Source of the DNA: Agriterribacter humi
GTDB taxonomy: Bacteria; Bacteroidota; Bacteroidia; Chitinophagales; Chitinophagaceae
DNA length: 64,000 nt
Assembly (NCBI RefSeq): GCF_009192765.1
Contig: NZ_VOHQ01000009.1
Location: forward strand, 62,001 to 126,000
Direction: 5' to 3'
Positions within the stretch are counted from its first letter, which is position 1. The number at the start of each line of letters is the position of its first letter. The notes under the pieces were generated by a model. The model made no database searches. It had not been told where the DNA came from and worked only from the letters and a program-made list of their open reading frames with translations. Below, piece after piece: positions 8,339-16,896 of this stretch. The position numbers and the translations under genes were made by a program.

Positions 8339-9718
8339 ATGGCAACGGTTACAAGGGAAAATATTGGGTTACTCAACGATAAAATAACAGTTACGGTAAA
8401 CAAAGCGGATTATTTCCCGCCTTTTGAAAAAGCATTGAAGCAATACGCCAAATCTGCCAATATACCAGGCTTTCGGAAGGGAATGGTACCATCGGGGATT
8501 ATCAAAAAAATGCACGGACCTGCTGTTTATACCGAAGAAGTATTGAGGAGTATTGAAAAGGGACTGGTTGATTATTTAGACCAGGAAAAACTCGACATTT
8601 TTGCGCAACCGCTTCCCGGAACAGACAATGATCCCGGCAGTTTGGATATGAATAACCCTTCTGAGTATTCTTTTCATTTTGAAGTAGGGTTAAAACCTTC
8701 ATTTGAACTACCCGATCTGAATACAATACCACTTAAGCGCTATAAAATTGAAGTGCCGGCCGAAATGATAGAAGAAGAATTAGAAAGACTGAAAGTGAGG
8801 CATGGTAAAATGACAGAGCCTGAAACCATTGCTACAGACGAGGATGTGCTGAATGTAAAGTTTGAAGAATCGGATGCTGAAGGCAATGTGGTCGAAAACG
8901 GCATTTCTAAAGATAATTCGCTGCTGCTTAAATATTTTAATGCTTCATTTAAAGAACAACTTACAGGGAAAAAGAAAGATGACAGTGTTGTTTTGCAGTT
9001 AAAAAGCGCCTTTGACGATAAAGAAAGAGAATGGCTGGAGAGTGATTTGGGATTGGATAAAAACAATGCTGAAGACCTTGAAAAATATTTTAAAGTAACC
9101 ATTGCTAAAATTGGGTTGGTAGAAAAGCGGGAATTAAATGAGGAATTCTATGAAGAAATATATCCCGGTAAAGAAATTAAGACAGAAGAAGATTTTCGCA
9201 ACGCGATAAAAGCGGATATTGAAAAGTCCATAGACGGGCAAAGCCGTAATCATTTTCATCACGAGCTGTACCATGCTTTGCTGGATAATACAGCTATTGA
9301 ATTTCCTGAAAGCTTCCTGAAAAAATGGATGGAAAAAGGTGGTGAGCAGGCCAAAACGCCGGAGCAGATAGAAGAAGAATTCCCGGTGTTCAAAAACCAG
9401 TTAAAGTGGACCCTGATCAGCGATAAGATTGTTAAAGAAAATCATTTGGAAGTGTCGCCTGATGAAATACGCGACCAGATTACCACGGAAGTCCTTGGCT
9501 ATTTTGGCGCTTCAGGATTGCAGGGTGATATGTCGTGGATTGACAGCTATGTTGACAGGCTTACAAAAGATCAGCAACAGGTGGAAAATACCTACAGGAA
9601 ATTGATAAGTGAAAAGGTTTTTAATCAAATAGAAACCAAGGCCATTCCGGCAGAACAACCTATCAGCTTAGATGATTTTAAGAAACTGCAGGAAGAACAT
9701 CAGCACCATCAACATTAA
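8339..9718 (+). CDS. tig: Trigger factor
   Basis: 459 residues from the ATG at 8339, whose product begins MATVTRENIGLL as expected of Bacteroidota trigger factors; an in-frame TTG 54 bp upstream is rejected. It is a ribosome-bound chaperone for nascent chains. The N-terminal ribosome-binding domain (1-125) carries the tail-binding signature GFRKGMVPSG. A middle domain and a SurA-like helical C-terminal domain follow, ending in a His-rich EEHQHHQH tail. No clear FKBP active-site signature is recognised in the middle domain, as is common in this phylum. It heads a quality-control locus with clpP1, clpP2 and clpX, a common bacterial order. Confidence 0.93.
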   Translation: MATVTRENIGLLNDKITVTVNKADYFPPFEKALKQYAKSANIPGFRKGMVPSGIIKKMHGPAVYTEEVLRSIEKGLVDYLDQEKLDIFAQPLPGTDNDPGSLDMNNPSEYSFHFEVGLKPSFELPDLNTIPLKRYKIEVPAEMIEEELERLKVRHGKMTEPETIATDEDVLNVKFEESDAEGNVVENGISKDNSLLLKYFNASFKEQLTGKKKDDSVVLQLKSAFDDKEREWLESDLGLDKNNAEDLEKYFKVTIAKIGLVEKRELNEEFYEEIYPGKEIKTEEDFRNAIKADIEKSIDGQSRNHFHHELYHALLDNTAIEFPESFLKKWMEKGGEQAKTPEQIEEEFPVFKNQLKWTLISDKIVKENHLEVSPDEIRDQITTEVLGYFGASGLQGDMSWIDSYVDRLTKDQQQVENTYRKLISEKVFNQIETKAIPAEQPISLDDFKKLQEEHQHHQH

Positions 9719-10193
9719 TTTGCAGGTTATCGTTTGTAGTTTAGGGTTGTATTTCGCTTCGGATTTTGAATTTATTTGGCTCTTGGGATTTGGTTCCTGG
9801 TGCTTTTTTAGGTTGCAGGTTCCAAGTTTCAGGATGCAGGGAATATCCGTTGCGCCAATTAACACTCACGTATCAGATCAGGTGAGTAGCTACTAAGATA
9901 GAATAAACCGCTTCTTCCACTTCTCTCTTTTCACCTCTCACCGCACTCTTAGTGATTGTCTCCGGATTTCGAGATTTTGTCTCCGAATTTAATTTTTGAT
10001 TTTTTTTGGTTCTTGTTTTTTGGTTCTTGATGCTTCCCGACTGTATTCCCTCGAATTTCCTTTCGAGTATCATATTTTATACTTTGTGCATTCTCCTTCA
10101 GCATGGCATTTTGTCTGTTTTTTTCTCTTGCATGATATTTGGGTTTATAAATGCCATAAATTGCCATTTATAAATTAAGAAATTATTGATATT
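9719..10193. repeat. 475-bp spacer with repeated intergenic words
   Basis: No gene. The spacer contains T-rich phrases such as TTTGGTTCTTG (twice near 10006-10030), TTCGGATTT-like runs and TTGCAGGTT-like phrases. The same words recur in the copA-recQ spacer at 29271-29530, and TGCAGG/GTAACC-type phrases recur at 26939-27005 and 56481-56509. This looks like a family of degenerate intergenic repeats. The promoter of clpP1 must lie in its right part, but I see no exact TAnnTTTG there. Confidence 0.55.
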
Positions 10194-10886
10194 ATGAACA
10201 TTGGAAAAGAATTTGAAAAATATGCGGTAAAGCATAGAGGTATTTCCAGTAATACCCTCAACGACTTTACCCGGCACTCCGTTACCAATCTTACACCTAA
10301 TATTATTGAAGAGCGCCCTATGAATGTGGCTGTAATGGATGTATACAGCCGTTTGATGATGGACCGCATTATTTTCCTTGGCTACCCTATTTCTGAGGAG
10401 GTGGGTAACATTGTAACCGCCCAATTGCTTTTTTTAGAAAGTACAGACCGTACAAGAGATATTCAAATGTACATCAACAGCCCCGGAGGGTCGGTATACG
10501 CTGGTATGGGTGTTTATGATACGATGCAATATATTACTCCCGACATCTCTACCATTTGCACGGGAATGGCTGCCAGTATGGGAGCGGTATTGATGTGCGC
10601 CGGTGCTAAGGGCAAACGCACAGCTTTAAAACATTCACGTATCATGATGCATCAGCCCAGTTCAGGTGCGGCCGGGCAGGCAAGTGATGTGCTGATCACT
10701 GTAAATGAAGTAAGGAAGATAAAAAAAGAGTTATATGAAGTAGTATCCTATCATAGCGGGCAGGATGTGGAAAAAATTGAGAAGGATTTCGATCGTGATT
10801 TTTGGATGACCGCCCTTGAAGCAAAAGAATATGGATTGGTAGATGAGGTATTGCTGATCAATCCTAAAAAGCAAAAAGATAAATAG
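10194..10886 (+). CDS. clpP: ATP-dependent Clp protease proteolytic subunit 1
   Basis: 230 residues. Serine peptidase S14 that forms the degradation chamber used by ClpX. The catalytic triad is visible as S128 (in GMAASMG), H153 (in MMHQPSSG) and D202 (in DRDFWM). The N-terminal extension of about 35 residues is longer than in E. coli ClpP, where the propeptide is short, and is typical of a processed precursor. It is followed after 34 bp by a second full ClpP, so hetero-oligomers of the two are possible. Confidence 0.95.
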   Translation: MNIGKEFEKYAVKHRGISSNTLNDFTRHSVTNLTPNIIEERPMNVAVMDVYSRLMMDRIIFLGYPISEEVGNIVTAQLLFLESTDRTRDIQMYINSPGGSVYAGMGVYDTMQYITPDISTICTGMAASMGAVLMCAGAKGKRTALKHSRIMMHQPSSGAAGQASDVLITVNEVRKIKKELYEVVSYHSGQDVEKIEKDFDRDFWMTALEAKEYGLVDEVLLINPKKQKDK

Positions 10887-10920
10887 CACTATTCGTTTTT
10901 AACCACAAATAATATTGGAT

Positions 10921-11547
10921 ATGTACATAAACAGCAAAAGGAAATCTTTTATTTCAGATGATGAAGACAATCCGGAAACGCCTGAGATGCCTTCGATGGA
11001 AAAAATGCTGAGCGGCTGGCAGTTCGACAAAAAATTTATTGAGCAGCGTAAGATTTTTTTATGGGGTGCAGTAGACGATAAAAGTGCTAAAGACATTACT
11101 TCCCGCCTGCTTTATTTAGATGCTATTGACCAGGGAAAAGAAATCACTTTTTATATCAATAGTCCTGGTGGCATAGTTACCAGCGGTATGGTAGTATACG
11201 ATACCATGCAAATGATCAAATCGCCGGTAGCAACAGTATGTATGGGTATGGCCGCTTCCATGGGTTCCCTGTTATTAAGTGGTGGCAAGAAAGGAAAACG
11301 TTATATTTTTCCGCACGGCGAAGTAATGATACATCAGCCCAGTGGTGGCGGGCAGGGAACATCTGCCGACCTGGAAATAATGGCTGAGCAGATTCATAAG
11401 GTAAAAGAAATGAGCGCCAAAATACTCGCCGATAACTGCGGACAACCGATTGAAAAAATAATGAAAGACTTTGACAGGGATCATTGGATGGGCGCAAAGG
11501 AATCTGTGGAATATGGTATTGTTGATAAGGTAATTGATAAGTTGTAA
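10921..11547 (+). CDS. clpP: ATP-dependent Clp protease proteolytic subunit 2
   Basis: 208 residues from the ATG at 10921; a TTG two codons earlier is less likely. The triad is complete: S113 in GMAASMG, H138 in [10 protein letters not shown] and D187 in DRDHWM, so this is not a ClpR-type dead subunit. It differs clearly from ClpP1 in the acidic, Pro-rich N-terminus ([14 protein letters not shown]) and in the handle region. The gap to the upstream gene is 34 bp, and strong hairpins after its stop separate it from clpX. It probably forms a mixed or alternative ClpP barrel; the division of labour is unknown. Confidence 0.94.
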   Translation: MYINSKRKSFISDDEDNPETPEMPSMEKMLSGWQFDKKFIEQRKIFLWGAVDDKSAKDITSRLLYLDAIDQGKEITFYINSPGGIVTSGMVVYDTMQMIKSPVATVCMGMAASMGSLLLSGGKKGKRYIFPHGEVMIHQPSGGGQGTSADLEIMAEQIHKVKEMSAKILADNCGQPIEKIMKDFDRDHWMGAKESVEYGIVDKVIDKL

Positions 11548-11568
11548 CCGGCTTACAATCAGCCGGTT
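11546..11568 (+). terminator. Hairpin overlapping the clpP2 stop codon
   Basis: AACCGGCT (11546-11553) and AGCCGGTT (11561-11568) are perfect arms with a 7-nt loop; the first arm begins inside the TAA stop. No T-run follows, so it probably protects the 3' end or supports the terminator just downstream. Confidence 0.5.
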
Positions 11569-11572
11569 GATG

Positions 11573-11598
11573 AGCCGCCCGCAATGGAGCGGCTTTTT
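11573..11598 (+). terminator. Rho-independent terminator after clpP2
   Basis: AGCCGC pairs with GCGGCT across a ten-base loop and runs into a T-tract, the standard intrinsic terminator. It separates clpP1-clpP2 from clpX transcriptionally. Confidence 0.8.
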
Positions 11599-11769
11599 CA
11601 TGCAGCGAAATTGACATATGTATATACGATAAAACTGGATTTTTACAAAAAAGTTTCGGACTTTTGCAGCTTATCCTTATCCTTTTTGCCTTAGTAATAG
11701 TAAAACCACTCCCATATCCTTTGCAGCCATCCAGAAATAGTTGAACATTAAACTTTTTATTGTATTACA

Positions 11770-13002
11770 ATGGCTAAATCAATTTTACATTGCTCTTTCT
11801 GTGGAAGAAGCCGCGACGAAGTTAAAATTCTTATCGCGGGGCAGGAAGGACATATATGCGAAAACTGCGTAGATCACGCCCGTGAAATTATTGAACAGGA
11901 GCTGGTGTTAAAGCATGAGTCTTCTCATCCCCAGTTTAAGCTTACTGTTAAAAAGCCCATGGAGGTTAAAAAGTTCCTGGATGAATATGTTATTGCCCAG
12001 GATGACGCAAAAAAAGTGCTGGCTGTAGCGGTGTATAATCACTATAAACGCCTGCAGCATAAAGCAGGTGAAAATGAAGTAGAGATAGAAAAAAGCAATA
12101 TCGTAATGGTAGGAGAAACCGGCACAGGAAAAACCCTGCTGGCCAAAACCATTGCCCGCATGCTGAATGTGCCTTTTGCTATTGTGGATGCTACTGTTTT
12201 TACCGAAGCCGGTTATGTGGGTGAAGATGTAGAAAGTATTCTTACCCGGCTGCTCCAGGTTTGTAATTACGATGTGGCAGCAGCAGAAAAGGGTATTGTA
12301 TATATTGACGAGATTGATAAAATTGCCCGTAAAAGCGATAATCCATCCATTACCCGCGATGTGAGCGGCGAAGGCGTACAACAGGGGTTACTGAAATTGC
12401 TTGAGGGAACAGAAGTACTGGTTCCCCCGCAGGGCGGCAGAAAACATCCCGAGCAAAAACTGATTAAAGTAAATACCCAAAACATCCTGTTTATTTGTGG
12501 TGGCGCATTTGATGGCATAGACAGGGTAATTGCCCGCAGGGTAAATACAAATGCCATAGGCTTTAATGTAAATAAAGATCAGCAGGAGTACATGAAGAAA
12601 AACCTGTTGCAATACATTAATGCACAGGATCTGAAGTCTTTTGGGCTGATCCCCGAACTGCTGGGGCGCTTACCTGTTGTTACCCATCTTAACCCCCTGG
12701 ATGCAGAAACACTCCGCTCTATTCTCACCGTGCCTAAAAATGCGCTTATGAAACAATATAACAGGCTGTTTGAACTTGAAGGCATTAAGTTAAAAGTAGA
12801 TGAAGACGTACTTGATTTTATGGTTAGCAAAGCCATGGAATACAAGCTTGGAGCAAGAGGTTTGAGAAGTATTTGCGAAAACATACTTACAGATGCAATG
12901 TTTGAACTGCCATCTTCAGCAGAAAAGCAGTTTCATCTTACACTCGACTATGCGCAACGTAAGTTCGACAACAGTAAAATGAGTATGCTGAAAGTGGCAT
13001 AG
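11770..13002 (+). CDS. clpX: ATP-dependent Clp protease ATP-binding subunit ClpX
   Basis: 410 residues. AAA+ unfoldase that feeds substrates to ClpP. The N-terminal zinc-binding domain has C8, C11, C30 and C33. Walker A is GETGTGKT (115-122), Walker B is IVYIDEID (about 176-183), and the pore-loop motif GYVGEDV is present. The ClpP-docking IGF loop is intact at 263-265 (NAIGFN), which supports pairing with the adjacent ClpPs. The C-terminal sensor-2 region GARGLR is present. The leader between the clpP2 terminator and this gene is about 170 bp, so it has its own promoter. Confidence 0.96.
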   Translation: MAKSILHCSFCGRSRDEVKILIAGQEGHICENCVDHAREIIEQELVLKHESSHPQFKLTVKKPMEVKKFLDEYVIAQDDAKKVLAVAVYNHYKRLQHKAGENEVEIEKSNIVMVGETGTGKTLLAKTIARMLNVPFAIVDATVFTEAGYVGEDVESILTRLLQVCNYDVAAAEKGIVYIDEIDKIARKSDNPSITRDVSGEGVQQGLLKLLEGTEVLVPPQGGRKHPEQKLIKVNTQNILFICGGAFDGIDRVIARRVNTNAIGFNVNKDQQEYMKKNLLQYINAQDLKSFGLIPELLGRLPVVTHLNPLDAETLRSILTVPKNALMKQYNRLFELEGIKLKVDEDVLDFMVSKAMEYKLGARGLRSICENILTDAMFELPSSAEKQFHLTLDYAQRKFDNSKMSMLKVA

Positions 13003-13040
13003 ATGGAAAAACACAAAGTACCACTGTATAAAAACTTAAA

Positions 13041-13070
13041 AGCCCGGCAATACCAGCCGGGTTTCTTTGT
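13041..13070 (+). terminator. Rho-independent terminator after clpX
   Basis: CCCGGC pairs with GCCGGG across a 7-nt loop and is followed by GTTTCTTTGTTT. It lies 39 bp after the clpX stop. Confidence 0.75.
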
Positions 13071-13129
13071 TTACCCAAGTCAATTTATTTTTTCCTCCTA
13101 TCTTCACCAATAAATTACAAGTTAATTGT

Positions 13130-13306
13130 ATGAAAGAACTAATTGACCGTTTACAGGCGGAAGCAGGTTTAACAGAAGAGCAGGCAGTAAAGGCTATTAC
13201 ACTGATGAAGGATTTTGCTAAAGAAAAATTCCCTTTATTTTCAGGGGCCATAGAAAAAGTGTTTACCAAATACTCTCCTAAAGAGGAGGATGATTTTTTG
13301 CATTAA
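13130..13306 (+). CDS. Small conserved acidic protein, 58 residues
   Basis: Start taken at the ATG at 13130 rather than the longer reading from 13067, because the upstream part crosses the clpX terminator region and reads as low-quality sequence. The product (starting MKELIDRLQAEAGLTEEQAV) is predicted helical, with no signal or membrane segment, and ends in an acidic tail. Short proteins of this design, one helix-turn-helix-like unit beginning with EAGL.EEQA, are common next to housekeeping genes in Bacteroidota. The function is not known. A terminator follows directly. Confidence 0.65.
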   Translation: MKELIDRLQAEAGLTEEQAVKAITLMKDFAKEKFPLFSGAIEKVFTKYSPKEEDDFLH

Positions 13307-13315
13307 TAAAAGAAA

Positions 13316-13344
13316 CCCCTGTTTTATGCAGGGGCCTCTTGTTC
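13316..13344. terminator. Terminator between the small protein and acyl-CoA dehydrogenase
   Basis: CCCCTG (13316-13321) and CAGGGG (13329-13334) form a perfect hairpin. T-rich sequence on the right and an A-rich stretch on the left let it serve both convergent genes. Confidence 0.7.
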
Positions 13345-13366
13345 TCTCATGTTGTGTAAGGAAATT

Positions 13367-14509
13367 TTAACTTTGTAATACCTCTCTGGCAATTACAATC
13401 TTTTGTATCTCACTGGTACCTTCGCCAATGGTACACAGTTTACTGTCTCTGTAAAACTTTTCTACCGGAAAATCTTTGGTATACCCATATCCGCCAAAAA
13501 TCTGAACAGCATCGCTGGCTACCTTCACCGCCACTTCACTGGCATAATATTTTGCCATAGCCGCTTCTTTTGTCATGGGTAATCCTTTATTCTTCTTATC
13601 TGCAGCCTGTAATATCAACAACTCCGATGCCATGATTTCCGTAGCCATATCTGCCAGTTTAAAAGATATGCCCTGGAAATTTGAGATGGGCTGATCAAAC
13701 TGGTGCCTTTCTTTGGAATATTGTAATGCCGCCTCATAAGCGCCCTTAGCTATTCCCAGCGCAAGGGCCGCAATGGAAATCCGGCCTCCGTCAAGCACTT
13801 TCAGCGATTGCTTAAATCCATCTCCCACCTTTCCCAGGCGATTGCCATCCGGGATTCTGCAATTATCAAATATCATTTCCGCGGTTTCACTGGCCCGCAT
13901 ACCCAGCTTGTTTTCTTTTTTCCCCCCGCTAAACCCTGCTGTTCCACGCTCCACCACAAAAGCGGTGGCATTATTTTTTGTTCTGGGCTCTCCTGTTCTG
14001 GCAATTACTACTGCTACATCCCCCGACTTCCCGTGAGTGATCCAGCATTTTGTGCCGTTCAGTATCCAGCCATCCCCATCTTTTACGGCAGTAGTTTGCA
14101 TATTGCCGGCATCGCTTCCTGTACCGGCTTCTGTTAAGCCCCATGCGCCTATCCATTCTGCAGTAGCCAGTTTTGGCAGATATTTTTGTTTCTGCTCTTC
14201 ATTTCCAAAAGCAAGAATATGCCCGGTACACAATGAATTATGCGCAGCAACGCTCAATCCAACCGAACCGCAAACCTTTGCCACTTCTGCTATAATTGTT
14301 GCATATTCCACATAACCCAACCCGGCGCCTCCATAGATTTCGGGAACCAGCACACCCATTAAGCCCAGTTTACCCATTTCCTTAAAAACATGTACCGGAA
14401 ACTCCTGGGTTTCATCCCATTCCATTACATAGGGTTTTATATGCCGCCTTGCAAAATCACTGGCCGTTTGAGCAATTTGTAGCGTTAATTCATCTGTTTG
14501 AAAATCCAT
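13367..14509 (-). CDS. Acyl-CoA dehydrogenase
   Basis: 380 residues, the standard length. FAD enzyme that introduces the alpha-beta double bond in acyl-CoA during fatty acid or amino acid breakdown. Signatures seen are GAWGLTEAGTGSDAG and WITHGKSGD in the middle beta domain, and QIFGGYGYTKDFPVEKFYRD in the C-terminal helical domain. The catalytic glutamate is expected in IGEGTSEIQ near residue 362 and is present there, the position used by short- and medium-chain enzymes. Chain-length preference cannot be read from sequence. It is a single gene with no electron-transfer flavoprotein beside it. Confidence 0.94.
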   Translation of the reverse strand: MDFQTDELTLQIAQTASDFARRHIKPYVMEWDETQEFPVHVFKEMGKLGLMGVLVPEIYGGAGLGYVEYATIIAEVAKVCGSVGLSVAAHNSLCTGHILAFGNEEQKQKYLPKLATAEWIGAWGLTEAGTGSDAGNMQTTAVKDGDGWILNGTKCWITHGKSGDVAVVIARTGEPRTKNNATAFVVERGTAGFSGGKKENKLGMRASETAEMIFDNCRIPDGNRLGKVGDGFKQSLKVLDGGRISIAALALGIAKGAYEAALQYSKERHQFDQPISNFQGISFKLADMATEIMASELLILQAADKKNKGLPMTKEAAMAKYYASEVAVKVASDAVQIFGGYGYTKDFPVEKFYRDSKLCTIGEGTSEIQKIVIAREVLQS

Positions 14510-14562
14510 ACTATTTTAGAATTGTGCAAATTAAAGAATAATTTTGATAAAACTAACAAACG

Positions 14563-15498
14563 TTAGTAGTTAATATAGGGTAACAGCTTTTGAATGAGGT
14601 CATCCGTTACCAAATGAACTTGTTTCAGATCCTCCTCATTTTGAAAATTGCCATGTTGTAACCGGTACTGGATAACGGCATTACCCACCTGATATTTTAT
14701 ATAAGGATGTGCTTTTAGCTCATCTATGCCGGCAGTATTAATATTGATTTTCTTTATAGCCCCGGCATTGCATTGCAGGCGGGGTCTTATTTGCTGAAAA
14801 ACGGAGTCGCTGAGACCAAACACTTCTGCAACCTGCTCCACATTGTAAAAGCCGCCTAATTTTTCTCTGAAACTAATAATGCGGATAGCCAGTTTACTGC
14901 CAATGCCCGGTAAGGCAATAAAAGCCGTAGTATCGGCCGTATTAATATGAACAATACTTACAGTATATTTTGTACTGCCTGCAGCAAAAGAAGCAGGGTA
15001 AATCTTCTTCTCCTTATTTTGCGATGCATTTGCCGCAATACGCACATAGGGCAGCAACCTTTCATAATCCGGCTTTCTTAATCCATATATTTTGCCAATG
15101 TCTTCTGCCTTATAAAACCTGCCGCCTTTTGCTATAAAATTTTGTATAGTTTGAATGGTTCTGCCGGGTATGCCTAAACGCTGCCATTCCATGGGCTTTA
15201 ACGTATTGGGGTCAAAATAAAAGGTTTCTGCTTTTACCTGTTTCCTGTATGAGATGGCTGATGATACCGGGTAAAATATTTCACCGGAATCATTGTCCTT
15301 CCCGGTCTGCACACTCTCTTGCCGCAGTTGCGCAATGTCATGCTCAAACCTGGCAAATTCCTTTACATCAAATGTTTCATCCGGAATAAACAGCAACGGT
15401 GCAAACCACACGCCGGCCAGCATTACCAGCAACACAATAATTCCATTGCGTTCTTTTTTGCTGAAATTAAAATATTCCTTTAACTGGTTAGCATTCAT
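14563..15498 (-). CDS. Membrane-anchored helix-hairpin-helix protein (ComEA-like)
   Basis: 311 residues. One membrane segment near residues 18-37 (IIVLLVMLAGVWFAPLLF) anchors a soluble part with several helix-hairpin-helix units. The clearest are FIALPGIGSKLAIRIISFRE and NINTAGIDELKAHPYIKY, the same fold as the DNA-binding domain of ComEA. A likely role is DNA binding at the membrane, for example in uptake or repair, but no other competence gene is visible nearby. Bacteroidota genomes usually hold such a stand-alone gene annotated as a helix-hairpin-helix domain protein. Confidence 0.82.
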   Translation of the reverse strand: MNANQLKEYFNFSKKERNGIIVLLVMLAGVWFAPLLFIPDETFDVKEFARFEHDIAQLRQESVQTGKDNDSGEIFYPVSSAISYRKQVKAETFYFDPNTLKPMEWQRLGIPGRTIQTIQNFIAKGGRFYKAEDIGKIYGLRKPDYERLLPYVRIAANASQNKEKKIYPASFAAGSTKYTVSIVHINTADTTAFIALPGIGSKLAIRIISFREKLGGFYNVEQVAEVFGLSDSVFQQIRPRLQCNAGAIKKININTAGIDELKAHPYIKYQVGNAVIQYRLQHGNFQNEEDLKQVHLVTDDLIQKLLPYINY

Positions 15499-15619
15499 AC
15501 CCTGGTGTGTATATCATTTGAAAGTTACATAATAAACATAAGAAAAAATAATGGTAGCGGAAATTAAGTAAGTAGTAAGCCGTATGTGGTAAATGACTGA
15601 TACCTCATACCTTCAAGCC

Positions 15620-16396
15620 TTACAATGCAAGACTCAATCCATCGTAAGCCAAATGTATACCTTCCGGTAATTCATTGCTTACATCGGCATGTTTTCCTAA
15701 CTGGTGGCTGATATGTGTAAAGTAAGCTGTGGGTATATTCAGTTCCTTTACTTCGGCTATGGCTTCACTCAGGCTAAAATGAGAAATATGCTTTTCCTTC
15801 CGCAACGCGTTTAATACCAATACTTCGCTGCCTCTTATCATTTCCCTGCTGTTTTCTTCTATGCGGTTGGCATCCGTAATGTAGGTAAATTTTCCAAACC
15901 GGTAACCCAGCACGGGCATCTGCATATGCCAGACCAATATAGGAGTAATTACAAGATCATTGATCTGAAAGGGCTCTGAACTGATGGTGTTGAGGTGGAT
16001 ATTTGGCGCTCCGGGATATTTTTTTTCGGTAAAGGCATAAGGAAATTCCCTGATGATCACTTCCAGCGTCATTTCATTGCCATAAATTTCCATAGGCTTT
16101 TGCATGAAATAGTTGAATCCCCTTACATCATCCAACCCCGCCACATGATCTTTATGCGGGTGTGTAAATACAACTGCATCTAAATGTTTTATGTTCTCCC
16201 TTAACATCTGGTAACGGAAATCGGGTCCCGAATCAACTACAACAGTAGTATGTTCAGATTGCACAAGTATGCTTGAGCGCAGGCGTTTATCTTTCCTGTC
16301 TGCTGAAGTACAAACTTCGCAGCTACAGCCAATCATAGGCACACCACTGCTGGTACCTGTACCCAGAAATGTAATTTTAATATCAGGATAACTCAC
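15620..16396 (-). CDS. Metallo-beta-lactamase fold hydrolase (PhnP-like), GTG start
   Basis: 258 residues, starting with GTG at 16396. The fold is shown by the start GTGTSSGVPMIGCSCEVC, the metal-binding motif HPHKDH (79-84), D58 in the DSGPDFR block and a final HISHQLG stretch. The Cys cluster (C24, C26, C29) is typical of PhnP-type cyclic phosphodiesterases and related proteins, which may bind a structural zinc. The substrate is not known; no phosphonate genes are near, so a role in phosphonate use is doubtful. The -7 element ends 5 bp before the GTG, suggesting a leaderless message. Confidence 0.86.
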   Translation of the reverse strand: MSYPDIKITFLGTGTSSGVPMIGCSCEVCTSADRKDKRLRSSILVQSEHTTVVVDSGPDFRYQMLRENIKHLDAVVFTHPHKDHVAGLDDVRGFNYFMQKPMEIYGNEMTLEVIIREFPYAFTEKKYPGAPNIHLNTISSEPFQINDLVITPILVWHMQMPVLGYRFGKFTYITDANRIEENSREMIRGSEVLVLNALRKEKHISHFSLSEAIAEVKELNIPTAYFTHISHQLGKHADVSNELPEGIHLAYDGLSLAL

Positions 16397-16400
16397 GTGT

Positions 16401-16408
16401 CAAAGCTA
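16401..16408 (-). promoter_or_regulatory. -7 promoter element directly before the hydrolase start
   Basis: Reads TAGCTTTG on the minus strand, a full match to TAnnTTTG, and ends 5 bp before the GTG start at 16396. Transcription would begin at or next to the start codon. Confidence 0.5.
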
Positions 16409-16484
16409 AAAGAAAATGTAACAGGCAATTGTAAATTTTTAGAAAAGCGCTTATGTTTGTTTCAAATACTGTGCTTACAACTAT

Positions 16485-16754
16485 CTATTCATTGGCGGGC
16501 TTGGCCATCAGTTCCTCGTATAATTTTTGCGATTCGTGAGTAAGCGCATCAAACGTTATTTCCAACTGGGGCATAAGATCGGCCAAAGTATTGATGCGGC
16601 CTTCCAGCGTAAGAAATTTATTGAGTACCACCACCTTCCTTTGCTGCAATATGCAATACCCGCTTTGAAAAGTACCTCTTTCATACCGTATCACATAGCC
16701 GGCTTCTTCCAGTATGGCTTCAATTTTATTTAAGGTAGGTTGGTTAATCTTCAT
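16485..16754 (-). CDS. Conserved hypothetical protein, 89 residues
   Basis: Start set at the ATG at 16754; an upstream TTG at 16775 overlaps the -7 promoter element and is rejected. The product (MKINQPTLNKIEAILEEAGY...) begins with a helix followed by short strands (VIRYERGTFQSGYCILQQRK VVVLNKFL, read across two stretches), then an acidic helix. There is no signal peptide or membrane segment. I recognise the general type as a Bacteroidota-only conserved protein but no function. It lies on the same strand as, and downstream of, porX, with its own promoter. Confidence 0.7.
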   Translation of the reverse strand: MKINQPTLNKIEAILEEAGYVIRYERGTFQSGYCILQQRKVVVLNKFLTLEGRINTLADLMPQLEITFDALTHESQKLYEELMAKPANE

Positions 16755-16772
16755 CTTATTGTTTTCCCCTGG

Positions 16773-16780
16773 CAAAGATA
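16773..16780 (-). promoter_or_regulatory. -7 promoter element of the 89-residue protein gene
   Basis: TATCTTTG on the minus strand, 18 bp before the chosen ATG at 16754. Its position supports that start over the longer TTG reading. Confidence 0.5.
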
Positions 16781-16896
16781 TACGATTTGAAATTTGAAAT
16801 CTAAAATTCGAAATTCGAAGTAATACACAATCCCTTCACCACGCCACACAGGTGAGGTGGGTGTCAGAAACCAATATTAAATTTTAAATCTCAAAT

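Noticed and set aside
13067-13129. N-terminal extension of the 58-residue protein
   Set aside because: The added residues come from the clpX terminator region; the ATG at 13130 gives the conserved start.
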